NCBI GenBank assembly: GCA_037974965.1
Contig: JBBPFI010000002.1
Coordinates: 1,116,001-1,180,000 of the forward strand
DNA length: 64,000 bases
Direction of reading: 5' to 3'
Source of the DNA: Dacryopinax spathularia
Lineage: Eukaryota; Basidiomycota; Dacrymycetes; Dacrymycetales; Dacrymycetaceae
Shown here: positions 52,747-63,619 of the stretch, piece after piece
Numbering within the stretch: position 1 is the stretch's first letter
Layout: each line of letters opens with the position of its first letter
Made by a program: the position numbers and the translations under genes
Notes under the pieces: generated by a model
Databases searched by the model: none
Seen by the model: only the letters and a program-made list of their open reading frames with translations
Told to the model about the DNA's origin: nothing

Positions 52747-53670
52747 TCAGGTTCCTTCATGAGTAGCTTCGGGGTCTTCCATCATAAGACCGCGCCAGTA
52801 CAGGCCAACAGATATGATCCCGTATCGCTCATTTTCGTAGTCTTCTGGGATTGCCGAGGCGAGGACTCGCTCGAGCACGGGAAGCCGATGCCATCTCCCA
52901 TTCAAAGCACAGACATACTCCCAATACACAGGCATCCACCCTGCCGTCTCCCAGTCTATGATGCCTGACAGCCGTCCTTCTTGGATTATTATGTTGGTGA
53001 GTGAGAGATCGCCATGCGAGAAGACCGGTTTCGTGTTGTCGAATTCCAGGGAGCGTTGTAAACGCGGCCAAAAGTTGTCCGGATACTCGCGTATCCAGCC
53101 GTGAAACGCTGCGACGTCCTGCATCGGCGGTATGCTATGGTGATGATCGAAGTGCGGCGCGTACAGGCCTTCCCCACAAGCCGAACACATGCCAGTCGAG
53201 AACGGGTTCGGGATAGTCTGTAACGCTCGAATGTGCCTTCGTAGTTCCAGACCGATGGAGTCCAGCTGCGTCTCCGATAGAGTATGACCAACCTCGTACA
53301 GCGTCTTTCCCGGTATTGCGGTCATCAGGATGTATCGGTAATCGCCGTGATCTGTCTGTTGGACGACGTAATCCAGTAGGCGCGGGGCCGGCACCGATGT
53401 GTACCGCTCGACCAACCGCATGGCGTACGGTTCCGAATTCGATCGTCCAGGACCGAGCTTGAGATACAATCCAAAAGGAAGCTTGAATACACCAGAGGAG
53501 CCGCGAACGCGTCTTGTCAACCACTTAAGGCGTCCGTAAGCAAGAAGATAATAAGCTCTCCTTCTCCACGAAGCGGGGACCAATCTCGACAGCCAGGCAA
53601 GGGGCCCTCCGTCCCGCCATGTCAGCGAGATTGGGGACACTGGTCGTCCAATTAGCTTAACAGCGCTCAT
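52747..53670 (-). CDS. APH-family kinase 6 (intact)
   Basis: One exon, 307 residues. It carries RDGGPLAWLSRLVPASWRRR, FKLPFGLYLKLGPGRSNSEP, YILMTAIPGKTLYEV, IPNPFSTGMCSACGEGLYAP, the catalytic loop HGDLSLTN near residue 218, IDWETAGW and IPEDYENERYG. It is shorter than its paralogs by a small gap before FDNTKPVF, in a helix ahead of the catalytic loop. All catalytic residues remain. It has no small-protein partner, and no clear conserved element was seen at the expected distance. The fragment at 60440 is its closest relative here. Substrate unknown. Confidence 0.85.
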   Translation of the reverse strand: MSAVKLIGRPVSPISLTWRDGGPLAWLSRLVPASWRRRAYYLLAYGRLKWLTRRVRGSSGVFKLPFGLYLKLGPGRSNSEPYAMRLVERYTSVPAPRLLDYVVQQTDHGDYRYILMTAIPGKTLYEVGHTLSETQLDSIGLELRRHIRALQTIPNPFSTGMCSACGEGLYAPHFDHHHSIPPMQDVAAFHGWIREYPDNFWPRLQRSLEFDNTKPVFSHGDLSLTNIIIQEGRLSGIIDWETAGWMPVYWEYVCALNGRWHRLPVLERVLASAIPEDYENERYGIISVGLYWRGLMMEDPEATHEGT

Positions 53671-53959
53671 CTGGGATGTCTATCAGTTTGCAAGCTCCAT
53701 GGCATGCAACAGCGCATACATACAGCGTAAGATCTCGAGGGTTCAGGAGAACGAGTCACGGCACAGGCAAGGGAAAGCGTCCGTCCCTTCTTGAGGAAGG
53801 ATGCAAAACTGTGTCAGCTTTGTCCGAGACTAGCGCGAGCTTTCCGACGAAGCTGCATCTCCAATGTTTCACTCATATGCTCTTTCTCGAAGACTCGCAC
53901 AAAGTATTCTGTGTATCAAAAGTCGCTTGATGGGACATATCTTGTCAGATGGACGGACC

Positions 53960-54900
53960 CGTTCCACCAAGGTCGCCCCTTAATGCAAGACGGCGGACCG
54001 CTCTGCTGGCTTTTGGACGCTCGTCCCTATCTATTGGCGAACAGCGATCTACGAGCTAATCACCCTCCGACGCCTGTCAAAAGACGCGACCAGACGGAGC
54101 AGCTGGTCGTCCGCTATACATATAAGCGTCCTTTCGGGCTATACCGCTCAATGCTCGTCCTAGGCTGCGGAGCGCAGAGCCGCACGCGACGCGTTTGGTG
54201 CGGCGTCATCGTAGACTATCATGCCAGCCCGGCCCCGCGTCCTCTGGACTATGTTCTCCAGAAATCATCCAACTAGGACGACTACCCATCCAATACTCTA
54301 CACCCTCATGACAGCGATACCCGTAAGGATGCTCGCCAAACTCGCCCACACGTTTCCTTTTCCCGACCCCGGAGTCGATTCCCTCGGCCAGGAAGCCCAA
54401 GGTCGGCGCGACGGCGAAATGTTGCCCACAGCCCAAGGTCCCAAACTCCTCCCGGCGGGGATATGCGCGCCTCTGGTAAACGCTGTCTGCACCCAGATTT
54501 GGTACTGAATGGATTTTGCGGTACCGATACTCGAGGACATCGCTTCGTTCCACCCTCCACGTTTGGATGAGTGAAAAAAACCGGTGATTCATGGCCATGC
54601 AGGCTTACGGGGACGACGCGAGGGCTCGAGCGCTAGGTTGGACGACACAAAGCCGGTGTTTCTGTTCTCGCATGGAGACCTCTTGCTGAGCACCATCACC
54701 ATCAACATCGTCGTCAACGAGGGATGCGTGTCGGGTATCAATGATGGATTGGGCAACGGCGGGATGGCTGCCGGTCTACATACATACTGGGACTACGTCG
54801 CCGCTCAGGCTCTGAGCGGGAAGTGGTCCCCAACCCCCAACCCCCCACTAGAGCGAGCAAGAGGCTACAGTAATAGCGGGCGCTATTCCTGAAGACTACG
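53960..54900 (+). pseudogene. APH-family kinase 7, decayed
   Basis: Recognisable pieces are in order but in several frames with stops between them: GGPLCWLLDARPY, KRPFGLYRS, PRPLDYVLQKSS, then DDTKPVFLFSHGDLLLSTIT, DGLGNGGMAAGLHTYWDYVA and the base pattern of IPEDYENER near 54885-54910. The Asn of HGDxxxxN and the Asp-Trp of the IDWETAG motif are altered. This is the most degraded of the longer copies. A weak match to the APH-upstream element (TTTGTCCGAGAC at 53819-53830) lies at the expected distance and orientation. Confidence 0.65.
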
Positions 54901-54920
54901 AGAACGAACGCTGAGGTTGG

Positions 54921-55513
54921 TCCGCATGGCCTCACACTGAAGGAGTGAGGAGCTCGAGCTGGCCCGGCCCACACTGCGGGCAGGTGCTGTACAGTACTCG
55001 AACGTCAACCAGTGGTAGCCACCGCCGCGGCATACTGGTTGAGAAGAATACGTAGTTATCATGTACATTAAACTTTCTTTCTCTTCCCTTCACCCGCCGC
55101 CGCCCAACAAACCCAATTCGTAGGAAACCAATATACCGCAAGTGACGGCAAGACGAAACCCGCAGCCGCATATCAAAACAAGAGCAAGAACATCGAACGA
55201 TTATAGGATGTACAAGAAGAATATCAAGTCGTCATGCGCGCGCCCCAGAGACCCCTAACAAAGAGGGGAGTGGGAGGGGCGGCAAGGATGTCGTGCGGAG
55301 GGAACGAGAACAAGGGTAGAGCGAAGCAAGAGGCAAGGGGGTGTAAGGTGTCGGCGAGAGGGACAAAAACGAATTACAGGCAAAACGAAATGGGTGGAAT
55401 GATGAGCTGAGCCTGAGGCGATGCGTCTAGCAGGGGGCGAGGAGATAGGGCGGGTCGAGAGAGAGAGAAGAGCGCGAGTGCGGCCCGAGAGAGGAGGGGG
55501 TAAGAGAGCGGCG
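54921..55513. other. Intergenic, no gene seen
   Basis: About 590 bases beyond APH 7, probably including the 3' untranslated region of the gene that ends at 55514. No supported feature. Confidence 0.45.
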
Positions 55514-56717
55514 TTAGAGGAGCTCTTCCCAAACGGGCAGCTTATCCCCAGCCTCTTCCCGGCTGGAAGCTTTGTGTTCTTGTGTTTGTTCAGCAAGCAG
55601 CTGCTGTAATCGTTGTTCTCCAAGTGGCTGTATGCTCCCAAGAGCTCCGTGTTGTTGTATTTCCAGCCCCGCCGGGAGACGAACAGGCGAGCCATCGAAC
55701 GTCGCCGCCCGCCTCAGCCCACCTCTCCGCGGTGCGCCTCCCAATCTAGCCCGTTTTGCGGGCGGCTCCATCGAAGGAGATGACGATCGTCTCGCGTTCG
55801 CGCCGCCTTCTGCGCCCGTAGCGGGGAGAGCGGTGTCCTCGAACGGACTAAAGATCCGTTCTTGGGCTGGAGAGGGCGGGAGGGGGATCATCGCCGGGTC
55901 GACTTCCATTTTCTCCTATGCAAAGTAAAGAGAGCTAATCAGCACCGGTCGTGAAATGCAAGTGAGATGGACGGACCTGGACACCGTAGGCCTCGCTCAC
56001 GTCTGCTAGGGGGAGGATGGTAAGATCGCGTGCGAGGCGGTTGTATTGTTCTGTTATGTCCGGAGAGAGTGTCGGGTCCAAGAGGGACGCAAGGGAGAGG
56101 GACGTGGTTGGCCAGGAGGGGGGAAGGGGAGGCAGGTCCAGCTGGATGGCGTCGGCTCCTGCCGGTTGAGGGACGACTCCGGCTGGAGGCGGGGGTGGGG
56201 ACGAAGCCGATGCCGATGCGCCGCTAGGCGAGAGGGTGGAGAGCGGTCGTTTTGTGTCGAGCTTTTGTTTGCCCTTGGCCGTCTTCCCTTCCCTGCTACC
56301 CTCAGCACCTTTCGGAGCAAGCGCTATCCTCCCGTCGGCCTTCCCCAATCCCGCGGCCCTCTTCTGCTTTCCCCCAGCAGGTACGAGGGGCGCCTTGCCC
56401 TTGCCCTTACCCTTGCCCTTTCCTTTCCCCTCTTTCCTCCCCGCTGGCAGGCCAGTCAGAGGATCGAGGTTCTCCTTATTCCCCACCTTTATTTCTCCCT
56501 TTCCGACAACATGTGCAAGGGGCGACGTAGTCGGCGATCCTTGGGGCAAGGAGGGTAGAAGAGTCGAGAAGAGTGATTTTTGTTGTCCTTGTCCTTGTCG
56601 TTGTTGCGTACGAGAGGTAGAGGCGGAGAATGAGATGTGGGATGGAGAGGGAAGGGTTTGGGAGCGGAGGAGGCTGGGCCGGGGGGGTGAGGGGTCGGTG
56701 TATATCTGGAAAGCCAT
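55514..56717 (-). CDS. Disordered protein with KEN box
   Basis: Product not recognised. Two exons, 56717-55977 and 55915-55514, about 380 residues. The protein is mostly low complexity: Ser/Pro-rich N-terminus, a GKGKGKG run, Ala/Lys-rich middle, then an ordered acidic/hydrophobic part (IQLDLPPLPPSWPTTSLSLA) and EQYNRLARDLTILPLADVSE. A KEN box, the degron read by the anaphase-promoting complex, lies in KVGNKENLDPLTGLPAGRK near residue 80. An RxxL sequence (KRPLSTLSPS) follows. A basic patch PPAKRAR could be a nuclear signal. KEN plus a long disordered chain resembles securin-type cell-cycle proteins, but similarity is by composition and motif only. Confidence 0.6.
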
Positions 56718-57479
56718 CGTTCGTGCGCTGGGGGGAGGGATGTGGCGGGAGCAGGTGGGCGATGGGTGGGAGATGATGCGGATCGGGGGAGATGCTGTGG
56801 GGTGAGAGGGCGAAGAGGGCGAAGAGGGCGAAGAGGGAGGAAAGGGACGATGGGGGCGGGGGGAGAGCAGCTGCGTGCGGGTAGGAAGAGGACAGAGATG
56901 AGCACGTCGACCTGTCTCGATGTATGTATATCAGGCGTCGTCACCTCTCTTTGTCGTCCTGCAGCACCCTCAACCCAAAGTCGATCGGAATGGCAACTTG
57001 AGAGGCGGGGAGAGAGAGAGAGAGAAGACCGTCTTCAAATCACCGCATCACCACATCTCTCCCAAACCGTAGCCAAAACAGAGACAAACAAGAGCGTACT
57101 TTGATGTGAAGAGCGCGCGCAGACGAATCAGCAAAGCAAAGTGAAACAGCGAACAGCAACCAGCAGATCACCTAGGAATTCAGATCATCCCGCTCCCTCC
57201 CTGGCGCGCACCGGAAGCTCGGTAGGGAAACTGTGACGTCCGAAAGGTACAAACTGTTGCGCGCGTCGAGGGGAGGGGTCACGTGAGATGTGAGTTTGTG
57301 ACGACATGACGAGCGCGGTGCTGGTCCCTTACGGAATGAAGGAGGGCGGGTGAATGTGATTGCGAGCGAGTGCAGCGGGAGGAGATGCTGATGCTGGCGA
57401 GGATCTTTGGCTGACGGTGAGGCTTGAATAGTCTCCTACACGCGTATATAACTCTGTATACTACCGCGACATCGAATCC
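56718..57479. other. Shared upstream region, no gene seen
   Basis: 760 bases between the divergent starts of the KEN-box gene and the MAT2B-like gene. It contains GAAGAGGGC repeats near 56809-56840, a GA run near 57010-57026, and GTATATAAC near 57445, about 35 bases before the MAT2B start. Confidence 0.5.
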
Positions 57480-58686
57480 ATGCCAAAACGTATCATCGTC
57501 ACCGGTCCGTCCCCTCCCCCCTCCCAACCCACTCTACCCGCAAGCCCCGCTAACCCCACGCGACAGGCGCATCAGGCGTCCTCGGCACCGCCGTCTACAA
57601 CGCATTCACCTCCTCCCCAACCACCTACACAGTCCTAGGCCTCTGCTACTCATCCCCTGTCCCCGGCCTCACACAGCTTGATTTGTTAGACGAACAAGCG
57701 GTCGAGAAAGTATGGAAGGAGTTCAAGCCCGATTGGGTCGTCCATTGCGCGGCTGAAAGGAGGCCCGACGTAGCGGAGAAAGACCCCGCCCGAGCCGAAC
57801 GTGTACGTCCTCCCCCCTCCTTTCCCTGTCTTCCTCGTCCCCGCCCTCCCTGCCTCTCGTGGCGGCGTGCTAGCAGCTGCTGACAAGCCACACCAGCTCA
57901 ACGCCGGCGTCCCCGCCCTCCTTGCCCGCCTCGCCTCCTCCCTCTCACACAAACTCATCTACATCTCCACCGACTACATATTCGACGGCCGTTCCCCGCC
58001 CTACCACCCCACATCCCCTCCCAACCCGCTCAATCTCTACGGCCGTACAAAACTGCTCGGCGAGCAGGCCCTAGCCCCCTACCCGGGGGTAGGGACGAGC
58101 GTGAGGGTGCCGGTGCTGTATGGACCGGTGAAGAAGCCTTCCGATAGCGCTATTAACATTTTGGAGGAGATTGTGAAGGACCAGAGTGGGAAGAGGTATA
58201 AGATGGACGATTGGCAGGTTCGGTATCCTACGAACGTCCTGGACGTAGCGGGGTTCTTGAGGCGGCTGGTCGGTGAGTGCATACATGCGCTTTTTTCCTT
58301 TGCTTTTCCTATCCTTCTTCCTCGCTTTGCTGGCGATTGCTGGCGTGTGCTGACCGTGAACTCCAGAACTGGAAAACCCGTTGCCACCAGTAGTACACTA
58401 TACAGCCCCGCACAGCTATACAAAGTATACACTCTGCCTAGCGTTCGGCAAGCTCCTTAATCTCCCAACGGGGCATATTGTACCCGACAGGCCGAACGAA
58501 GAGGAGCAAGCAAAAGCAGGGGCTGTGAGGCCCAAGGACTGTAGGTTGAGCATGCGGGAGACTGATGCGCTTTTGGGCTTTGAGGAAGGGGAAGAGGGGG
58601 CGAGTTGGCAGGGGAGAGAGGTGGTGGAGTGGTTTGAGGGGTGGTTCAGGGAGGAGGAGGCGAGGAAGCTGGGCAATAAGGACTAG
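57480..58686 (+). CDS. MAT2B: MAT2B-like NAD(P)-binding protein
   Basis: Resembles the regulatory beta subunit of methionine adenosyltransferase and its relative dTDP-4-dehydrorhamnose reductase (extended SDR family). Four exons: 57480-57504, 57567-57802, 57897-58272, 58367-58686, about 318 residues. RIIVTGASGVLGTAV is the NAD(P)-binding loop, split by intron 1. PDWVVHCAAERRPDVAEKDP, YISTDYIFDG, the catalytic-type pair YGRTKLLGE (Tyr and Lys) and VRVPVLYGPV follow. The C-terminal DCRLSMRETDALLGFEEGEE and EVVEWFEGWFREEEAR segments form a tail that was copied to 51945-52290. In animals the protein modulates S-adenosylmethionine synthesis; the fungal role is less certain. Confidence 0.88.
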
Positions 58687-59189
58687 CCTACCCAGGGCCT
58701 CGAGTCTCGGGCGGGGCGGAGCGGCGAGACGGCGTTGTCGGAATTGGGAGGAGGAAGCTGGCTGTACCTCCCGCGCTTTGAGATATATGTAGAGGAGGCG
58801 TAGCGCGTAAGCAGGACGAATACGAGTTCAGACGGCGGATGATCTACGGAGTGGCACGCTTGTTTGACCAGGTTCCTTCTGTCCGGATCCCACCGCACCT
58901 AGCAATACAGTAACGCTGTGGGATACATACACACGAGATCTGGTCGTCCAATGTTCCTTGGCATTGGCACGACGCGCAGGCCCGGTCGGGTCCGAGGACA
59001 GACCATCGTGAATGTGATACTGTAGCATTAGGTTGTCACCAACTGGCTTCGGGACGACCGAGCTCGACAGGGCAACGAGACTCCGCTTGCCTGCACCAGT
59101 TCAGTCTCGTGAAACGCATACACAGGCTTTCCCGAGCCAGAGCTGAGTAACTAACTCTTCGAGCGACATCCGCTCCGTTGTACATAGTA
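58687..59189. other. Intergenic, no gene seen
   Basis: About 500 bases after MAT2B. No supported feature. Confidence 0.45.
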
Positions 59190-60149
59190 GTCGCAAGGCT
59201 TCTCTCAACCAAACCACCCCTCTTTCCGCCGCCCATGTGGGAGAGCGGAATGGACATAGTTCCATATCGTTCGTTCTCGTAGTCTTCAGGAAAGGCCACC
59301 GCGATCACTCTATAGAAAAGAAAGTGGGCTCGTCGTCCCGTTTCCCGTTCACCGGGGCCACGTACTCCCAGTAGGGCGGCATGCGACATCCACCCAGCCC
59401 GTCTCCCAGTCGATTGTTAGCCCAGAGAATCGTCCGTCTTGCACCAGGATGTTCCGGCCGGAGAGATCGACATGCATGATATGTGCGGTGGGTGCGGTCG
59501 AACCGTGCGAACGTGCGCTCGAGCTTGTCATCGTGCAGTCGCAAAAACGCAAGGAACGCGGCTACACCCGGAAAGTTGGAAGCCCATGCTTCTCGCTGTA
59601 CACCGGCGCATCCAAGTTCTCCCCTGACGCTCCGCAGATCGCTGTCGGGTACGGTCCGTACGGATTCGGAATCGTCCCCAGCACCTGGAGATATTCCCGT
59701 AACGCCCCACCGACGCATCGCATCCAGTTCTGCCGTCGAAAGCCTGTCGAGCACTTCGAAGAGCATCCTGCCCGGAACCGCCGTCATGAGTACATAACCC
59801 TGGTCTCCCATATTCGTCTTTTGCACGATGTAGTCGAGCAACCGAGGAGCAGCGAGACTGGTATGTCGTTGTATGCGCCATAATGCATGTGGCTCTGCGC
59901 TTCGGAGGCCGTGACCCCGCTTGAGATACAGACCAAAGGGCAGCTTGTACACTCGAGAAGACATCCGGCTTCGTTTCGCCAAGTATTTCGCCAGTCGTCC
60001 ACGCCGCGCGGCGACGAGCCCATGGAAGGCAACGCGCCATCGTACCGTACGGGTACCAGCCGCCAGAAGAAGCCGAAGGTAGCACCATGGCTCCAGCTCA
60101 GCCGGAGTGGGGTATAGGGTTCACCTATGGGTGTAGGCCTCCACGACAT
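59190..60149 (-). pseudogene. APH-family kinase 8, several frameshifts
   Basis: Sister of APH kinase 5: the start MSWRPTPIGEPYTPLRL and AAPRLLDYIVQKTNMGDQGY match it closely. The frame changes after VPVRY (about 60040), again after ELDAM (about 59725), around the catalytic loop (about 59470), and near WETG. The loop region still shows a His-(Val)-Asp-Leu-Ser pattern with Asn, but altered (HVDLSGRN, with Val for Gly). The end VAFPEDYENERYGTMS is intact. Multiple breaks and an altered loop make this a pseudogene, older than APH 5. Confidence 0.75.
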
Positions 60150-60439
60150 CCTGAGAGCTGTTCAGGTCCTCGCCCGGAGTAAGAGAGTCCTAGGAAATCT
60201 ATGCTGTCGGGTCCTATGATAGAAAACGAGGCGCGCAAGAAGCACAGGCATGGACGCGTTCCCTTGACTGTGTCGTGACTCATGATCCTGAACGATCGAA
60301 ACGTTACGCTGTATGCGTTTTCGTCTGCCGTGGATTTTCTAAACTGATAGAGACCTCAGATGAGCGTTGCAACTTATTGGGCGAGCACCCACATGGCGGG
60401 ACGGACTGTGCCTCGCCTGGCTTGGGAGACTGGTCCACG

Positions 60440-60590
60440 CTCAGTACTTACGCACGTCTTACATGCTGGACAAGAAGGGTTGCCGGTTCCTCTGATGTAT
60501 TCAACCTTCCCTTCGGATTGTATCTCGAGGTCGGTCCTGGACGGTCGAATGCGGAGCCGTACGCAATGCACCGAACCTTTTCCGGCTTGC
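60440..60590 (+). pseudogene. APH-kinase N-terminal fragment 9
   Basis: Encodes LTCWTRRVAGSSDVFNLPFG, LYLEVGPGRSNAEPYAM and little more. It matches residues of APH kinase 6 (LTRRVRGSSGVFKLPFG, LYLKLGPGRSNSEPYAM). The catalytic half is missing. It lies divergent to APH 8. Confidence 0.75.
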
Positions 60591-61205
60591 GTGACTGGTC
60601 CTCACCTCTGTTTTGGTTCCCCTGAGCCGCGATCGAGCTAATGATGGCCAAGACTGCATCCTCCGGGTTGGGTGAACATATACCTCCCCCGGGCAACGTT
60701 GTAGGAGAACCTCAAAAGACAAGCGGGTACAAAGGCCGTCCAGTCTGCCATTGATGATGGGGGCCCAAGTCTGGCCTGTCGGTGAAGTACTTTTCACGCT
60801 CTGGAGCGGTGTCGTCCATACAGACCGTATATGCTGGCAGACAACATGCCAGCGCACCCCACAAAGACGAGATTGCCGTCTTCAGTAGTCAAGCGAAATC
60901 ACCATGCTCGGGAGATCGCCAGCTAGCCGTCCGAGAAAGCAGAAGGGACTTGGCCTTGCACGTATTCGGCAGTGCTCCAGATTTTGGACGGACAGCTCGT
61001 ACAGGCGCAAGCGACTGAGCGCACCAGTGCACCGCTTGAAGGAGAAGCCGACTGGAGTTGTCCCTAAGCCGGTCGAGCACTAGGTCCCCCTTATCAAGCG
61101 ATAGGAAAGTGGGAGGGACTGAGCCGTAAGACGCGTATTTCTCCAGACTTAGTCGCGTAGCGATGCAGCCACCTCCATTAATAGCCGTAGGTGGTACAAG
61201 GCTAC
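60591..61205. other. Intergenic, no gene seen
   Basis: About 615 bases between the APH fragment and the 3' end of the uS5m gene. No supported feature. Confidence 0.45.
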
Positions 61206-62255
61206 TCACAACCGTAGCAGGCTGCGGCCCCTGGCCCGCTCGATATCATCCCGATTCCTCACACCCTGGCCCTTCTCTAGCCTCCTCCCGCCGCCGCCGA
61301 CGCCGTCACCCATGAGAGGTCGTGCTCCACCATGCCACAACGCCAAACATGTTGCCTTCATGACGTTCATCCTGTTATGGCTGCCATAGATCTTGCCGGA
61401 AATATCTTTGATGCCGGCCAATTTGCAGACTTGATGCATGATCGGTCCACAACGGAGTCCGAATCCGAGTGGTCGAGGCCGAAGGACGACTGTGGTCGCA
61501 CCAAATTTGAGCGTCGTCTCGTGCCATATCGTGCGATTTTCGAAACGGTCCACCCGGTCGAGATTGTAGACAGATTCTCGGAAGGAAGCCTCCCGAGCCG
61601 ACCTGGGCTGCTCGTGCTTTCCATCTCCCCAACCTATGAGCCCATCGCCGTTGCCGACGAGTAAAAGCGTGGTTTGGCGTTGCTTCTTGCCTCTTCCCCC
61701 CTGTTTTACGGCCCTACGACTCCAGATCTTCCAGGTATGCAGGCCCATTACACCGTTGTACCCTTCAGCCCATATCGACCGTGGTAGCGCACCGATCGTC
61801 GCCCGCAACCCGAGTCGCGTGCGGCCCCCCTGGCCGTCGGTCTCGTCGTCGGTCTCGTCGGTCTCACTCGTCGTTCCCTCCTCCAGCATTTTCTGCTCGG
61901 TCGGAGTAATCAGCCGGCCCGTGCTCGGATCGATCGGCCAGAATTGCCTTCGCAGACCATGGATTGTGAGACGTAGTGGGTGTGGATTTGCCCAGTTTGG
62001 GGGTTCTTCGTACGTCAGACCGACATCGAGGTAGGGATTGGGGTGGAGCAAGCTAGGGAATTGATCAAGATGGCTCAAGTCGATGTCCCGCCGCAGCTGT
62101 TGACTCTGATCTGTCTTCTTCTCATTCGCTGAAACGGGTGGTCTTGACGCATTGGCTGGTGACGAAGGCAGAGTCTGTACTCGGCGACGTTGCAACACGG
62201 TGCCCGCCCTTCGTAGTTGCCCGACGCGATGTCCGCTTACTTGAAGCACGTTCAT
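61206..62255 (-). CDS. MRPS5: Mitochondrial ribosomal protein uS5m
   Basis: A component of the mitochondrial small ribosomal subunit. One exon. I start at ATG 62255 because MNVLQVSGHRVGQLRRAGTV begins a typical Arg-rich mitochondrial presequence (349 residues). The in-frame ATG at 62438 would give 410 residues. The S5 N-domain is seen in LLLVGNGDGLIGWGDGKHE, and the C-domain in TTVVLRPRPLGFGLRCGPIM, CKLAGIKDISGKIYGSHNRM and NVMKATCLAL. These are the standard uS5 landmarks. A fungal/mitochondrial extension with LTIHGLRRQFWPIDPSTGRL precedes them. Head to head with the mL59 gene. Confidence 0.9.
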   Translation of the reverse strand: MNVLQVSGHRVGQLRRAGTVLQRRRVQTLPSSPANASRPPVSANEKKTDQSQQLRRDIDLSHLDQFPSLLHPNPYLDVGLTYEEPPNWANPHPLRLTIHGLRRQFWPIDPSTGRLITPTEQKMLEEGTTSETDETDDETDGQGGRTRLGLRATIGALPRSIWAEGYNGVMGLHTWKIWSRRAVKQGGRGKKQRQTTLLLVGNGDGLIGWGDGKHEQPRSAREASFRESVYNLDRVDRFENRTIWHETTLKFGATTVVLRPRPLGFGLRCGPIMHQVCKLAGIKDISGKIYGSHNRMNVMKATCLALWHGGARPLMGDGVGGGGRRLEKGQGVRNRDDIERARGRSLLRL

Positions 62256-62480
62256 CCTCAAGCCGCAGTTCAATGTCGCGGTACTCGACGCCGTATGGGA
62301 TGGCGGCGCTTGGAGGGGCGACCGTCGATGGATGTGAGGACAGAAGCGGTTTCGACGGTGAGCGTTGTGCGTCGGTGAATCAAAAGAGAAAATAGATCCC
62401 GCCCCGCCACATTCCGACGCTTCCTTTTTGGGCGGCACTCTCTGTCGCGCGTTTACTACTCACTCTGAAGCAGCACAACT
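62256..62480. promoter_or_regulatory. Shared upstream region of uS5m and mL59 genes
   Basis: 225 bases between the chosen starts (only 42 if uS5m begins at 62438). Two mitoribosomal genes divide it, one per strand. Confidence 0.6.
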
Positions 62481-63277
62481 ATGGCCGCCATTCTTCCACG
62501 AACACCCAAATCACCTCTACTGTTCAGGTTCTTCAACCGAACATTAACAGCGGCACTCGCAGCACTGCCAGAAGGCCTGAAATCCGCTCAACCCGTCCTC
62601 GTTCCTGCACCTAATCCCTTCATCCCACGATACAACCCAGAATCGGGATGCTGGGCACCACCAAAGTACTCCAAGCGACGACAAAAGGAGCTGCTTAAAG
62701 CCGCAGCTGCAGAGGGACTAGAAGAATGGATGCCTCGGGCGGAAGGAGAGCGTGTGGGAGGCGGAAAGCGGGCGAGAGCGAAGGCGTTCGCCGCTGCCGT
62801 GGTGGAGCACGAAACGGCGTTAGAGGGTGGATCGGAGGAGATTGAGGTGCAGGGAGAGTCCATGGTCGTCGAGCTTTCCGGACAGAGATCTGCAATACCT
62901 CCATCCGTTCTCGCCCAAACAGCAGAGAAGATCGTCGGAAAGGTGCACGAACCAGCAACAGACACCACACCGCAGCCGGTGACGGATCCGAAGGCGCCAT
63001 TCCTCTGGATAGGCATGCCTAAGCCCGTCTTCTCCCATCCGACGGTATATGGACACAGAACTAGGGACAAGTGGTTCAAGGGGCACAAGTGGCAGAGGGA
63101 GAAGGAGGAGCGTAGGAAGGAGGTCCAGAGAAATATCGAGACGATGGACGAGCGGATCAAAGATTACCACCAGGTAAGTAGTTCCCTGCTCCATAGTTGG
63201 TCGACCCTCACAAATCCGTGCAGAACCGTGTCAACAGGAGGATATCCGGGAGGCTCGGAGGACGGATACCATTTTAG
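62481..63277 (+). CDS. MRPL25: Mitochondrial ribosomal protein mL59
   Basis: A fungal protein of the mitochondrial large ribosomal subunit (yeast Mrpl25). Two exons, 62481-63173 and 63224-63277, 248 residues. The start MAAILPRTPKSPLLFRFFNR is followed by NPFIPRYNPESGCWAPPKYS and KRRQKELLKAAAAEG, the family's hallmark: an N-P-F..G.W..P.YS.RRQ pattern. A variable acidic linker, then WIGMPKPVFSHPTVYGHRTR and a basic C-terminal helix (EEKRR-type repeats, ERIKDYHQ) follow. The end NRVNRRISGRLGGRIPF comes from the second exon. It is longer than the yeast protein because of the linker. Confidence 0.85.
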
Positions 63278-63619
63278 ATGTCAGCATGATAATCTTGCGG
63301 TATACACACCTAAATCAGAACTGCATGTCTTCGCCAGATTTGGTCTGCGGCATGTACAAAGCAGGGGTGCGCGTTGTCGATCCTCAGCAACAGTTGCAGC
63401 CGATTGCCACCAGCTGTCTTGTGCTGCAATCCGGCATGCGCGCGTCTAGCAGAAGCCAGTACTGGTCGCAAGCGTGTGAATTAGGCAAGCGTCTGTCAAT
63501 TACTCGCCCGCGTCAGCTCTCTGGGCGAGGTCCACGATGGCGGGTATGATGGTACGTAGAAGGCGAGCGGTCGTGGGGGGAAACGGTACACCACGATGTA
63601 CATAGAGGGACTAGTCGGA
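63278..63619. other. Intergenic, no gene seen
   Basis: About 340 bases between convergent genes. No supported feature. Confidence 0.45.

Noticed and set aside
55255-55695. Minus-strand open frame of 146 residues
   Set aside because: No features; it overlaps the real last exon of the KEN-box gene in another frame.
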